From NCBI RefSeq assembly GCF_000379685.1, contig NZ_KB903292.1, positions 186,001 to 250,000 on the forward strand: a DNA stretch of 64,000 bases, read 5' to 3'. How positions within the stretch are numbered: the stretch's first letter is position 1; each line of letters starts with the position of its first letter. The DNA comes from Catelliglobosispora koreensis DSM 44566 (GTDB taxonomy: Bacteria; Actinomycetota; Actinomycetes; Mycobacteriales; Micromonosporaceae). Shown here in pieces: positions 17,191 to 24,638 of this stretch. Made by a program: the position numbers and the translations under genes. The notes beneath the pieces were generated by a model. The model was not told where the DNA came from, ran no database searches, and was given only the letters and a program-made list of their open reading frames with translations.

Positions 17191-17406
17191 ATGCAGCTCG
17201 CTAAGAACGCGGCCGACCGGCTTCTGGCACTCCTCGTGCCGCAGCGTGAGGCAAAGGCCATCTACATCTGGTTCTACTACTGCACCCGGGCCGTCGAGTG
17301 TTCATATGACCAGGTGACCTGGTACCCGACGTACTGGAAGAAGTACTGCCACGAGAGCAGCGGTGGCGGATGCACGAACCACACGCTGATCGGTTGCTGC
17401 GGCTAG
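17191..17406 (+). CDS. Six-cysteine secreted peptide precursor, copy B
   Basis: This 71-residue precursor is homologous to the peptide at 13270-13503. The 23-residue leader (MQLAKNAADRLLALLVPQRE, then AKA) has the same length and layout as copy A. Shared positions are Asp9, Leu11-Leu12, Val16-Pro17, Ala21 and Ala23. The 48-residue core starts IYIWFYYC and has the pattern C-x5-C-x15-C-x7-C-x7-CC. CHESSGGGCTN is identical to copy A, while the middle loop is five residues shorter and differs in sequence. AAGGGAG 8 bases upstream fixes ATG 17191 within a longer open frame. It is the last gene before a strong terminator. Function is unknown; an antimicrobial, signalling or surface peptide are all possible. 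Confidence 0.82.
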   Translation: MQLAKNAADRLLALLVPQREAKAIYIWFYYCTRAVECSYDQVTWYPTYWKKYCHESSGGGCTNHTLIGCCG

Positions 17407-17422
17407 CCTTCAGCTGACCTGC

Positions 17423-17456
17423 AAGCGGGCCGTCGGGGAAACCCGGCGGCCCGCTT
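17423..17456 (+). terminator. Terminator ending the peptide/export operon
   Basis: A 15-pair hairpin (one G-U pair) with a GAAA tetraloop lies 17 bases after the copy B stop and ends in TTT. The stem reads AAGCGGGCCGTCGGG against CCCGGCGGCCCGCTT. It separates the peptide locus from the clpP genes, so the latter are probably a distinct transcription unit. Confidence 0.88.
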
Positions 17457-17524
17457 TGCTGCCAGCAGAGTAGCTGTGGGCAGATTCCCTTGGTTCTCGC
17501 GGCGATCCGCACGACGGTAGACAC

Positions 17525-18121
17525 ATGGCTACTAGTGAAGCGCTTGACGATCAGCTGGCGTCCCGGCTGTTGCATGAGCGGGTCATCGTCCTCGGCGCGG
17601 ATGTTGACGATCAGATCGCGAACCGGATCTGTGCTCAGCTACTGATTCTGTCAGCGGAGGACTCCAAAAAGGACATCGCTCTCTACCTCAACTCCCGCGG
17701 TGGTTCCGTGCTCGCGGGGCTCGCTATCTACGACACGATGCGGCTGATTCCCAATGACGTCATCACGCTGGCGATGGGCCAAGCGGGCAGCATGGCGCAA
17801 TTCCTGCTGTGCGCTGGCACGGCGGGCAAGCGGTTCGCCTTGCCAAACGCGCAAATCCTGATGCACCAGGGTTCAGCCGGGCTCGGGGGAACAGCTGCCG
17901 ACGTGGAGATCTACGCTAGTCAGCTGGAGCGGGTGAGCAAGGTGATGAGCACGCTGACCGCGGAGCACACGGGTCAGCCGGTGGAAACCATCGTGCGCGA
18001 CGGTCAGCGGGATCGCTGGTTCAGCGCGGAGGAGGCACTCGCCTACGGAATGATCGATCACGTCGTCGAGCGCCTAGATGATGTGCGGCCGGGCAGCAGC
18101 AGTCACAGGATGGGGTTGTGA
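17525..18121 (+). CDS. clpP: ClpP-family serine peptidase (first of pair)
   Basis: This is the proteolytic subunit of a cytoplasmic ATP-dependent Clp protease, 198 residues. The full Ser-His-Asp triad is visible: Ser89 (GQAGSMA), His114 (LMHQGS) and Asp163 (RDGQRDRWF), with the same spacing as in E. coli ClpP. It is followed after one base by a second clpP gene, and a PopR/ClgR-like regulator is encoded convergently downstream. This recalls the clpP3-clpP4 operon of Streptomyces, an alternative peptidase set expressed when the main ClpP1P2 pair fails. Assignment as clpP3-like rests on this layout rather than on a sequence comparison. Confidence 0.9.
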   Translation: MATSEALDDQLASRLLHERVIVLGADVDDQIANRICAQLLILSAEDSKKDIALYLNSRGGSVLAGLAIYDTMRLIPNDVITLAMGQAGSMAQFLLCAGTAGKRFALPNAQILMHQGSAGLGGTAADVEIYASQLERVSKVMSTLTAEHTGQPVETIVRDGQRDRWFSAEEALAYGMIDHVVERLDDVRPGSSSHRMGL

Positions 18122-18122
18122 G

Positions 18123-18761
18123 ATGGGGCAGTACACCATTCCGACAGTGGTCGAGCGCACGAGCCGGGGCGAACGCGCCTTCGACATCTACTCGCGCCTG
18201 CTATCTGAGCGCATAGTCTTCCTGGGCACGGAAATCAACGACGATGTCGCTAACGTGGTCATCGCGCAGCTGCTGCATCTGCAAGCGGAGAGCGCTGATC
18301 TGGAGATCGGCTTCTACATCAACTCGCGTGGCGGCTCTTACAGCGCGCTTGCGGCCATTTACGACACTATGCAATACGTGCGGCCCGACATCGCGACGTT
18401 CTGCGTGGGCCAGGCGTCATCGGCGGCGGCTGTCCTGCTCGCCGCTGGCACTCCGGGTAAGCGGTCAATGCTCAAGCACGCCAAGGTAATGCTGCACCAG
18501 CCGTCCACCGAAGAGGGATGGTTCGATGTCGCTCAGGGGACGTTGCCCGACCTCGCGATCCGTGCCAAGGATGTCGCTCAATTGCGGGCCGAAATGGACG
18601 AGATTCTGAGCAGGCACACCGGTCACCCGGTGAACAAGATCCGCCACGACATCGACCGGCACAAGACGTTCACCGCCGCCGAAGCCGTCGAATACGGCCT
18701 CGCCGACGAAATCATCACGACCGTCAAGACGGCCGCTGAGAGGGTGCTCGTCAGTGCCTGA
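18123..18761 (+). CDS. clpP: ClpP-family peptidase with His at the catalytic Asp position
   Basis: This second ClpP-type subunit has 212 residues. Ser100 (GQASSAA) and His125 (MLHQPS) are in place. The third triad residue looks changed: the segment [14 protein letters not shown] aligns with RDTERDRFLSAPEA of E. coli ClpP and puts His180 (codon CAC at 18660) where catalytic Asp stands. There is also a six-residue insertion in the handle/head region. It may be weakly active or mainly structural in a mixed ring with the upstream subunit, as in other paired ClpP systems. The frame extends upstream, but ATG 18123, one base after the previous stop, is the natural start. Confidence 0.88.
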   Translation: MGQYTIPTVVERTSRGERAFDIYSRLLSERIVFLGTEINDDVANVVIAQLLHLQAESADLEIGFYINSRGGSYSALAAIYDTMQYVRPDIATFCVGQASSAAAVLLAAGTPGKRSMLKHAKVMLHQPSTEEGWFDVAQGTLPDLAIRAKDVAQLRAEMDEILSRHTGHPVNKIRHDIDRHKTFTAAEAVEYGLADEIITTVKTAAERVLVSA

Positions 18762-19214
18762 TCAGGCAGCCAGCGCGTAGGCGTCACCGGGCCGGCGCAC
18801 CGGTGGCGCCACCTGCGCCCGGCTAAGCGAAGCCGAAAAAAGCGCCAGGTCCAAAGGCAGGAGCGCCGCCTCAGACAGCGCCGAATCCGCGTCCTGTGCC
18901 GCGGCAGAAGCGGCAGGCGAGGAGGCGACACCGGCCGAAGCGGAAGACCGTGAAGTGGGAACCGGCAGTGACGAGCGCGTGAGGTCAAAGACGACCGCGA
19001 CCAGAACGTCGGCTAGGTCGAGGCCGAGGGCTTCGCAAAGCGCGGCAAGCACTTCAGACGAAACCTCTTTGCGGCCACGCTCCACTTCGGACAGATAAGG
19101 CATCGAAATCCGGGCGGCCTTAGCCACGTCAGCGAGCGTGCGTCCCTGTTCCTGGCGTGCTTGCCGCAACGCGTCGCCGAGCACTGACCGCAGTAGCTTC
19201 CGTCCTTGCCTCAT
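18762..19214 (-). CDS. ClgR/PopR-like XRE-family regulator
   Basis: This 150-residue DNA-binding protein has a Cro/C1 helix-turn-helix (about 12-75), including the ClgR-like segments [14 protein letters not shown] and [15 protein letters not shown]. In actinomycetes ClgR and PopR activate clp and lon genes, and PopR governs clpP3-clpP4. Both are themselves Clp substrates through C-terminal alanines. This protein ends in Leu-Ala-Ala after a low-complexity Ala/Ser-rich tail, matching that degron logic. A longer frame begins at GTG 19238, but AGGAG four bases upstream of ATG 19214 supports the shorter start. It is encoded convergently to the clpP pair with no gap. Confidence 0.85.
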   Translation of the reverse strand: MRQGRKLLRSVLGDALRQARQEQGRTLADVAKAARISMPYLSEVERGRKEVSSEVLAALCEALGLDLADVLVAVVFDLTRSSLPVPTSRSSASAGVASSPAASAAAQDADSALSEAALLPLDLALFSASLSRAQVAPPVRRPGDAYALAA

Positions 19215-19271
19215 ACGCTCCTGTATAGCGGCGCACACCTTGAGGCGGCACCCCCGTTCGCGCTGGGCGTA

Positions 19272-20633
19272 TTAGCTAAGGGCAGACATCGCGTGCTTGA
19301 CACGCGTGTATTCCAGCAGGCTCGTCAGCGCTAGATCGCTGCCATGGCCGGAGGATTTGACACCACCGTGGGGCATTTCGGAAACAGTGGTGCCATGGGT
19401 GTTGATCCAGACGATGCCGGTGTCCAGCGTCTTGAACGCCCGCATGGCCCGGCCGTGATCACGCGTCCAGACGCTCGCGGCGAGCCCGAAATCCACACCG
19501 TTGGCCAAGGTCAGCGCCTCCTCCTCGGAGGCGAATTGCTGCACCGTCGCCACGGGCCCAAAGATTTCCCGCCGCACCAGCTCATCGCTTTGGCGGCAGC
19601 CGGTCACCACCACAGGATCCATCCAAAACCCCGGCCCCGAGGGGGTACTAGGTAAGCCCGCCAGTTCCCGCACAGCAGCCCATTGCGCCCTGTTGTTCAC
19701 CGGCCCAAAGTCAACACCGGCCTTAAGCTGGCTGACCGCCGCACGCAAAGCTGGCACGAACGTGTCGTGGACACGCTGGTGCACCAGGAAACGGGTCGCC
19801 GCGGTGCAGTCCTGTCCCGCGTTGTAGAAGGCCACCCCGGCCAGCGCCGTGGCGGTCTCCACCACATCGACGTCGTCCCACACGATCACCGGGGCGTTGC
19901 CGCCCAGTTCGAGGTGAGTGCGCTTCAGCCCAGCGGAGGCGGCGACTTCCAGCCCGGCCCGCACGCTGCCCGTCAGGGCGATCAGCCGGGGAGCGGGATG
20001 GGCGACCAGGGCACGGCCAGTGCCACGGTCGCCGCAGACCACGTTGAAGACGCCGGGCGGCAGGTGTTCGGCGGCCAGCTCAGCTAGCAGCAGGGCGGAA
20101 GCGGGAGTGGTGTCGGCCGGTTTGAGCACGACGGTGTTGCCTGCGGCGATCGCGGGCGCCATCTTCCACACCGCCATCATCAGCGGATAGTTCCACGGCA
20201 CGATCTGCGCGCACACGCCAAGGGGTTCGCGCCGCAACATCGAGGTGAAGCCGTCGGCGTACTCACCCGCGGCTGGGCCGGGCAGGTTGCGGGCGGCTCC
20301 GGCGAAGAACCGTAACGTGTCGATGATCGCGGGCAGCTCATCGGCCCGGAACAGCTGTGCGGGCTTGCCGGTGTCGCGGCACTCGGCGGCGACAATCGCC
20401 GCGGCATTGTCCTCAAGCGAGATCGCCAATCGCAGCAACGCCAGCTGCCGCTGCGCCGGTGTAGTGCGGGACCAGGTGCCAAAAGCCCGCAAGGCCGCTG
20501 AACACGCCACGTCCACATCAGACGCGGACGAGCAAGGTGACGTGGCGTAAACCAATCCGGTGGCCGGATCCACGATGTCTAGTGAGCCGCTCGCGTCCTC
20601 AAACGACCCGTTGATGAAGTTGCGGAATCTCAT
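19272..20633 (-). CDS. Aldehyde dehydrogenase (aminobutyraldehyde type likely)
   Basis: This NAD(P)-dependent aldehyde dehydrogenase has 453 residues. It has Asn148 (PWNYP), Glu242 (LELGGNAP) and the catalytic Cys276 (NAGQDCTA). It follows an FAD amine oxidase gene with an ATGA overlap, and a polyamine-type ABC transporter lies upstream. The likely task is therefore oxidation of the aminoaldehyde made from putrescine, such as 4-aminobutanal, to an amino acid such as GABA. The frame is open upstream to 20702, but that part lies inside the oxidase gene. ATG 20633 fits both homology and coupling. Confidence 0.87.
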   Translation of the reverse strand: MRFRNFINGSFEDASGSLDIVDPATGLVYATSPCSSASDVDVACSAALRAFGTWSRTTPAQRQLALLRLAISLEDNAAAIVAAECRDTGKPAQLFRADELPAIIDTLRFFAGAARNLPGPAAGEYADGFTSMLRREPLGVCAQIVPWNYPLMMAVWKMAPAIAAGNTVVLKPADTTPASALLLAELAAEHLPPGVFNVVCGDRGTGRALVAHPAPRLIALTGSVRAGLEVAASAGLKRTHLELGGNAPVIVWDDVDVVETATALAGVAFYNAGQDCTAATRFLVHQRVHDTFVPALRAAVSQLKAGVDFGPVNNRAQWAAVRELAGLPSTPSGPGFWMDPVVVTGCRQSDELVRREIFGPVATVQQFASEEEALTLANGVDFGLAASVWTRDHGRAMRAFKTLDTGIVWINTHGTTVSEMPHGGVKSSGHGSDLALTSLLEYTRVKHAMSALS

Positions 20634-21931
20634 CGAGCCAGCACCGCCTCCGCGGCGCCACGTCCGGTGCGGACGGCGCCCTCTAGATAGCCGGCGACCC
20701 ACTGATCGGAGCCGCAGAAGTAGAACGGTGGCTCATGTGTGCCGTGCAGCGGGCCGACCGCCATCACATCACCGGGAAGCCATTGCGTCACATAGCCTTG
20801 CGTCCACGGGTCGCTGCCCCACATCCGCAAGTAAAACGATCGCGGCGCAAGTGCTTCGGGCCCAAACATGCCAGCGACCTCCGCTAGCAGTTCGGCTTGC
20901 CGCAGGTGTGGCGGGATGCCTTGCAGCACACCGAATCGCTCCGGCGGCACCAATGCTGACAGCACACCGGTGTTTTGCGCCCAAGTGCTGCCCATGACGA
21001 GCTCGGATTCCGATAGCCCGTTGTGTCCGCCGTCCCTCCAAAAGGGAGTGTCATAGGCGATCGTGACCTTGGCGGCGCGTGCCTGACGCTGCTGGTGCAG
21101 CGAATCCAGCCGTGCCTGGGACAAGCCCCGGAAGTCGACTTGGCGCAGCGGCCCGACGGGTAACGCGCAAACGATCGCGGACGCCGTGAACGTCTCGCCT
21201 TCCACGAGCCGCACCTGACAGCCAGCCGGGCCTGCCGTGACAGCGGCGACAGGGGCGCCGGTCCGGACCCGGTGTCCCAGCCCGGACGCCAAGCGCATGG
21301 CCACCGCGGCTGACCCTTCGGCGACCCGCAAGCATTCCCAATCGTTGACGTCATAGTGGCCGTTGCTGGGCACCACCACGTTCTTGCGCAATGCCGCGAG
21401 CAGGGAGGTGCGTTCATAGGACCCACTCGCCAAACTGAGCTGACCGATCTCCCACAGCCGCACCACATTAGAGCTCGCGCCCTCCGCGCGCAGCCAGGCT
21501 CCGACCGACAGGCGGTCTAAAGCCGGGTGCTCCCAAGGGTTGCCGGGGTCAACTGTCTTGGCCAACGCGACGAAGGCGGCAGTCACGCGCTCGTGGCAGG
21601 CCCAGTCGCCCGGCTCGAACCAGTGCGGCGGATCGCCCACGGACACGTCTTCGGAGGTCGCTCTGACGATCTGCCCTGGCTCGCCGACGTAACTTTCCGT
21701 CAAGGTGAGGCCAAGCTCGCCAACGAGCTGGAGATAAGCCGTGTGCGCGTGACCGACGACCTCTCCGCCGAGCTGCACGATCCGGCCGTCAGGCAGGGTG
21801 GCCTGCTCGACCCGGCCGCCGACGCGGTCTCGTGCCTCCAGCACCAGCACATCAACGCCGGCTCGCATCAGGTCCCGCGCCGCTGTGAGCCCGGCAATCC
21901 CCGCGCCGAGCACGATCACGTCATGCTTCAT
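20630..21931 (-). CDS. Flavin monoamine oxidase family protein
   Basis: This FAD-dependent amine oxidase has 433 residues. An N-terminal Rossmann fold (VIVLGAGIAGLTAARDL) is followed by the LEARDRVGGR motif that binds the FAD ribose. A C-terminal FAD-contacting segment ends FCGSDQWVAGYLEGAVRTGRGAAEAVL. Relatives include putrescine oxidase and other polyamine or monoamine oxidases that release H2O2 and an aminoaldehyde. Coupling to the aldehyde dehydrogenase and to potABCD-like genes (ATGA overlaps on both sides) supports polyamine or related amine breakdown. The exact amine is not determined. Confidence 0.87.
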   Translation of the reverse strand: MKHDVIVLGAGIAGLTAARDLMRAGVDVLVLEARDRVGGRVEQATLPDGRIVQLGGEVVGHAHTAYLQLVGELGLTLTESYVGEPGQIVRATSEDVSVGDPPHWFEPGDWACHERVTAAFVALAKTVDPGNPWEHPALDRLSVGAWLRAEGASSNVVRLWEIGQLSLASGSYERTSLLAALRKNVVVPSNGHYDVNDWECLRVAEGSAAVAMRLASGLGHRVRTGAPVAAVTAGPAGCQVRLVEGETFTASAIVCALPVGPLRQVDFRGLSQARLDSLHQQRQARAAKVTIAYDTPFWRDGGHNGLSESELVMGSTWAQNTGVLSALVPPERFGVLQGIPPHLRQAELLAEVAGMFGPEALAPRSFYLRMWGSDPWTQGYVTQWLPGDVMAVGPLHGTHEPPFYFCGSDQWVAGYLEGAVRTGRGAAEAVLAR

Positions 21932-22980
21932 GACAGCACCAGGCAGTCGGCGGTGCGCCAGCCAAGGTCGACGGTTTCGCCTCCCGCCCAGCGATCCTCG
22001 TTGCGTGAGCGGGCGGTGTTCTGCTCCAGCACGGCCACACGCACGCCGGGAACAAGGTCGATGAGATACGTCGTCGTGGGCCCGGAATAGACCGTCTCAC
22101 GGACCGTTCCGCGCACGCGTGTCATCCCGTCTTCGAAGTCGGACAGCCAGATCTTCTCCGGCCGCACTGATAGCGAAACCGCTGTGCCGTCGGCGAACGA
22201 ACGCTGACCCACGTTCACGGTCAGTCCACCATCGAGCGTGACAGCGCCGTCGGCGTACACCCCGGGCATGAGGTTTGAAGTTCCCATGAAAGAAGCGACA
22301 AAGCGCGTCGCCGGCCGCTCGTAGACATCCTCGGGCGTGCCGCACTGTTCAACGACACCGTTGTTCATGACGGCGACCCGGTCGGACATCGTCAAGGCTT
22401 CATCCTGATCGTGGGTGACGAAGATGAAGGTGATGCCCACCTCGCGCTGAATCTGCTTGAGCTCGATCTGCATCTGCCTGCGCAGCTTCAAATCCAGTGC
22501 CGCGAGCGGTTCGTCGAGCAGCAGCACCCGTGGGCGGTTGACGAGGGCCCGCGCCAGGGCGACCCGCTGCCGCTGGCCACCGGAAAGCGTTCGCGGCTTG
22601 CGTGTGCCCAACTCTCCTAATTGGACCATCTCCAGCGTCGCACCGACGCGCTGAGTGATCTCCGCCTTGGCAACGCCCTTGCGGCGTAGGCCAAACGCGA
22701 CGTTGTCCCAGACCGACAGGTGGTCAAACAGGGCATAGCTCTGAAAGACCGTGTTCACGTCACGTTTGTTCGGCGGTTCATAGGTCACGTCCTTGCCACC
22801 AAGCAAAATGACGCCCGCGGACGGTTTCTCGAAACCGCCGATCATGCGCAGAGTCGTTGTTTTGCCACAGCCCGACGGCCCTAGCAAGGAGAAGAACTGC
22901 CCCGCTTCGATATCGAGATCGAGTGACCGCACGGCGTGCATCTCGCCGAACGACTTGCTGAGGTTGCTGAGACGGATCAT
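21928..22980 (-). CDS. Polyamine-type ABC transporter ATP-binding protein (PotA-like)
   Basis: This cytoplasmic ATPase of a spermidine/putrescine-type importer has 350 residues. It has Walker A GPSGCGKTT, the signature LSGGQRQRVALARAL, Walker B VLLLDEPLAALD and a C-terminal TOBE-like regulatory domain (from about 270). The gene sits within a contiguous set of binding protein, two permeases and ATPase. It overlaps the oxidase start by ATGA and follows the permease stop by 6 bases. Confidence 0.9.
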   Translation of the reverse strand: MIRLSNLSKSFGEMHAVRSLDLDIEAGQFFSLLGPSGCGKTTTLRMIGGFEKPSAGVILLGGKDVTYEPPNKRDVNTVFQSYALFDHLSVWDNVAFGLRRKGVAKAEITQRVGATLEMVQLGELGTRKPRTLSGGQRQRVALARALVNRPRVLLLDEPLAALDLKLRRQMQIELKQIQREVGITFIFVTHDQDEALTMSDRVAVMNNGVVEQCGTPEDVYERPATRFVASFMGTSNLMPGVYADGAVTLDGGLTVNVGQRSFADGTAVSLSVRPEKIWLSDFEDGMTRVRGTVRETVYSGPTTTYLIDLVPGVRVAVLEQNTARSRNEDRWAGGETVDLGWRTADCLVLS

Positions 22981-22986
22981 CGCGAC

Positions 22987-23790
22987 TCACTCTCCGGACA
23001 GGATGGACAGGCCGCCGCGACGGCCGAAGAAGCGTGGGATCAGCAGGGCCAGGCCGATCAGGGCGATCGAGCCGAGCAACATGAGCGTGCCAACGGCGTT
23101 GATGGTTGGCTGGATGCCAAACCTGATGGCGGAGTAGATGCGCACCGACAACGGTTGTGGCGTGACCCCGGTGGTGAAGAAGGCCAGGACGAAGTCGTCG
23201 AAGACGAGTGCGAAGATGAGCACGCCGCTGGCCAGAATTGAGGGCAGCAGGGCCGGCAACGTGACGAGAAGCAACGCTTGCCAGCGCGTGGCTCCCAGAT
23301 CTATCGCGGCCTCTTCGACCTCACGGTTTAGCGCGGCCACTCGCGAACGCAGGATGACCGTGACATAAGAGATCGAGAAGGTGATCTCGGCGATCATCAC
23401 CGTCATGGTGGACAGCGGGATTCCCAGTCCCTTGAACAGAAGCAGTGACGCCACACCGGTCACGATCTCGGGTGTGATCAGCGGGACCAGCATGATGAAA
23501 CCGGCATACAGGCCCAGCTTGCCGCGAGCGCGCACCAGCCCGAGGGCCAACGCGACACCGAGCACGAGCGAGCCCACCATGGCCACGAGCGAGACGCGCA
23601 AGCTCATGCCCAAGGATTCGATGAGCGCCTCGTCAGCGAAGAACGCCTCGTACCAGCGGAGGCTGAATCCTTCGTAGACGGTCAAAGACTTCTGGGAGTT
23701 GAAGGAGAACAGCACGACGACCGCGACGGGAAGGTAAAGCAGCACGAAGAAAAGCACGGTGAAGGCGAAGGCGGTTCTGGGTTTCCTCAT
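22987..23790 (-). CDS. Polyamine-type ABC transporter permease (PotC-like)
   Basis: This 267-residue membrane permease has about six spans and an EAA-type loop (EEAAIDLGATRWQALLLVTLPAL). The frame is open much further upstream, but that part lies inside the neighbouring permease. ATG 23790, overlapping the previous stop by ATGA, gives the normal family length. It pairs with the PotB-like permease. Confidence 0.88.
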   Translation of the reverse strand: MRKPRTAFAFTVLFFVLLYLPVAVVVLFSFNSQKSLTVYEGFSLRWYEAFFADEALIESLGMSLRVSLVAMVGSLVLGVALALGLVRARGKLGLYAGFIMLVPLITPEIVTGVASLLLFKGLGIPLSTMTVMIAEITFSISYVTVILRSRVAALNREVEEAAIDLGATRWQALLLVTLPALLPSILASGVLIFALVFDDFVLAFFTTGVTPQPLSVRIYSAIRFGIQPTINAVGTLMLLGSIALIGLALLIPRFFGRRGGLSILSGE

Positions 23791-24638
23791 TGCCAAGCCT
23801 CCTGCTCGTCTTTGCGTGCCCGGCGCAGATATCCCGCCATCGCGATCAGCAGCACGATCATCAGCAACATCGTCAGAGCCGAACCGAGCGGCCAGTTCTG
23901 GCCGTCGAAGAACTTGCTCTGGATGAGGTTGCCAATCATGATCTGATCCGGTCCGCCGAGGAACTGTGCGCTCACGAAATCGCCCATGGCGGGTAAGAAG
24001 ACCAGCACTAGCCCAGCTAGCGCGCCTTGCCGCGTCGCTGGGACCGTGACGAAGAGGAATGTGCGCAGTGGCCCGCCGTAAAGGTCCCGCCCGGCCTCGA
24101 TGACTGCACTGTCCATGCGTTCCATCGCGGCGTAAAGCGGCAGAATCATGAACACGACGAATCCGTAGACCAGGCCAGCGATGACGCCGAAGCCGGTGTG
24201 CAGGATGCGCCAATCGTCTGGGGCGCCTAGCTTTCGGGCGAGGCCGAGCAGTGGCCCTTCGTCGGAGAGGACCACCGCCCAGCCATACATGCGCACGAGA
24301 TAGTTCGCGAAGAACGGCACCACGATGGCGGCGATCAAAGCGTTCTTCCACCGGCCGCCGTGACGCGCGATCGCATAAGCCACGGGATAGGCGATGAGCA
24401 AGCAGAGCACCGCGGTGATGAACGCGTAGCCCAGGGAACGCAAGATAACCGTGCGGTAGACCGGTGCGAAGACCTCAGCCCAGTTGGACAGGCTGTTACC
24501 GAAGTGCGGAGTGCCCAGATCATCGGTCGTCCCGAAGGACAGCGCCGTCACCAGAAGCAGCGACGTGATAAAGAAGATGGACATCCACACCGTGCCCGGC
24601 AACAGCAGCCAGGACCAGAGGCTAACCCGCTTTCGCAT
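23787..24638 (-). CDS. Polyamine-type ABC transporter permease (PotB-like)
   Basis: This 283-residue permease has a basic N-terminus (MRKRVSLWSW), about six membrane spans and an EAA loop (EAGRDLYGGPLRTFLFVTVPA). The chosen ATG 24638 overlaps the end of the binding-protein gene by 17 bases. A longer frame to 24683 would overlap more and adds no family-like sequence. Confidence 0.87.
   Translation of the reverse strand: MRKRVSLWSWLLLPGTVWMSIFFITSLLLVTALSFGTTDDLGTPHFGNSLSNWAEVFAPVYRTVILRSLGYAFITAVLCLLIAYPVAYAIARHGGRWKNALIAAIVVPFFANYLVRMYGWAVVLSDEGPLLGLARKLGAPDDWRILHTGFGVIAGLVYGFVVFMILPLYAAMERMDSAVIEAGRDLYGGPLRTFLFVTVPATRQGALAGLVLVFLPAMGDFVSAQFLGGPDQIMIGNLIQSKFFDGQNWPLGSALTMLLMIVLLIAMAGYLRRARKDEQEAWQ

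Noticed and set aside
13270-17406. Lanthipeptide, lasso, sactipeptide or thiopeptide cluster
   Set aside because: No LanB/C/M/KC, B1/B2/C lasso, radical-SAM or YcaO-type enzyme is present.
17480-17524. ClgR-box candidate before the clpP pair
   Set aside because: The CGCGGCGATCCGC-like sequence is not palindromic enough to call an operator.
17525-18761. clpP pair as part of the peptide system (immunity or processing)
   Set aside because: A strong terminator at 17423-17456 separates them and the PopR-like regulator explains the clpP pair on its own; functional linkage cannot be excluded but is not supported.
22987-24351. 454-residue reading of the PotC-like gene
   Set aside because: The first 187 codons lie within the PotB-like gene in another frame; the family-like protein starts at 23790.
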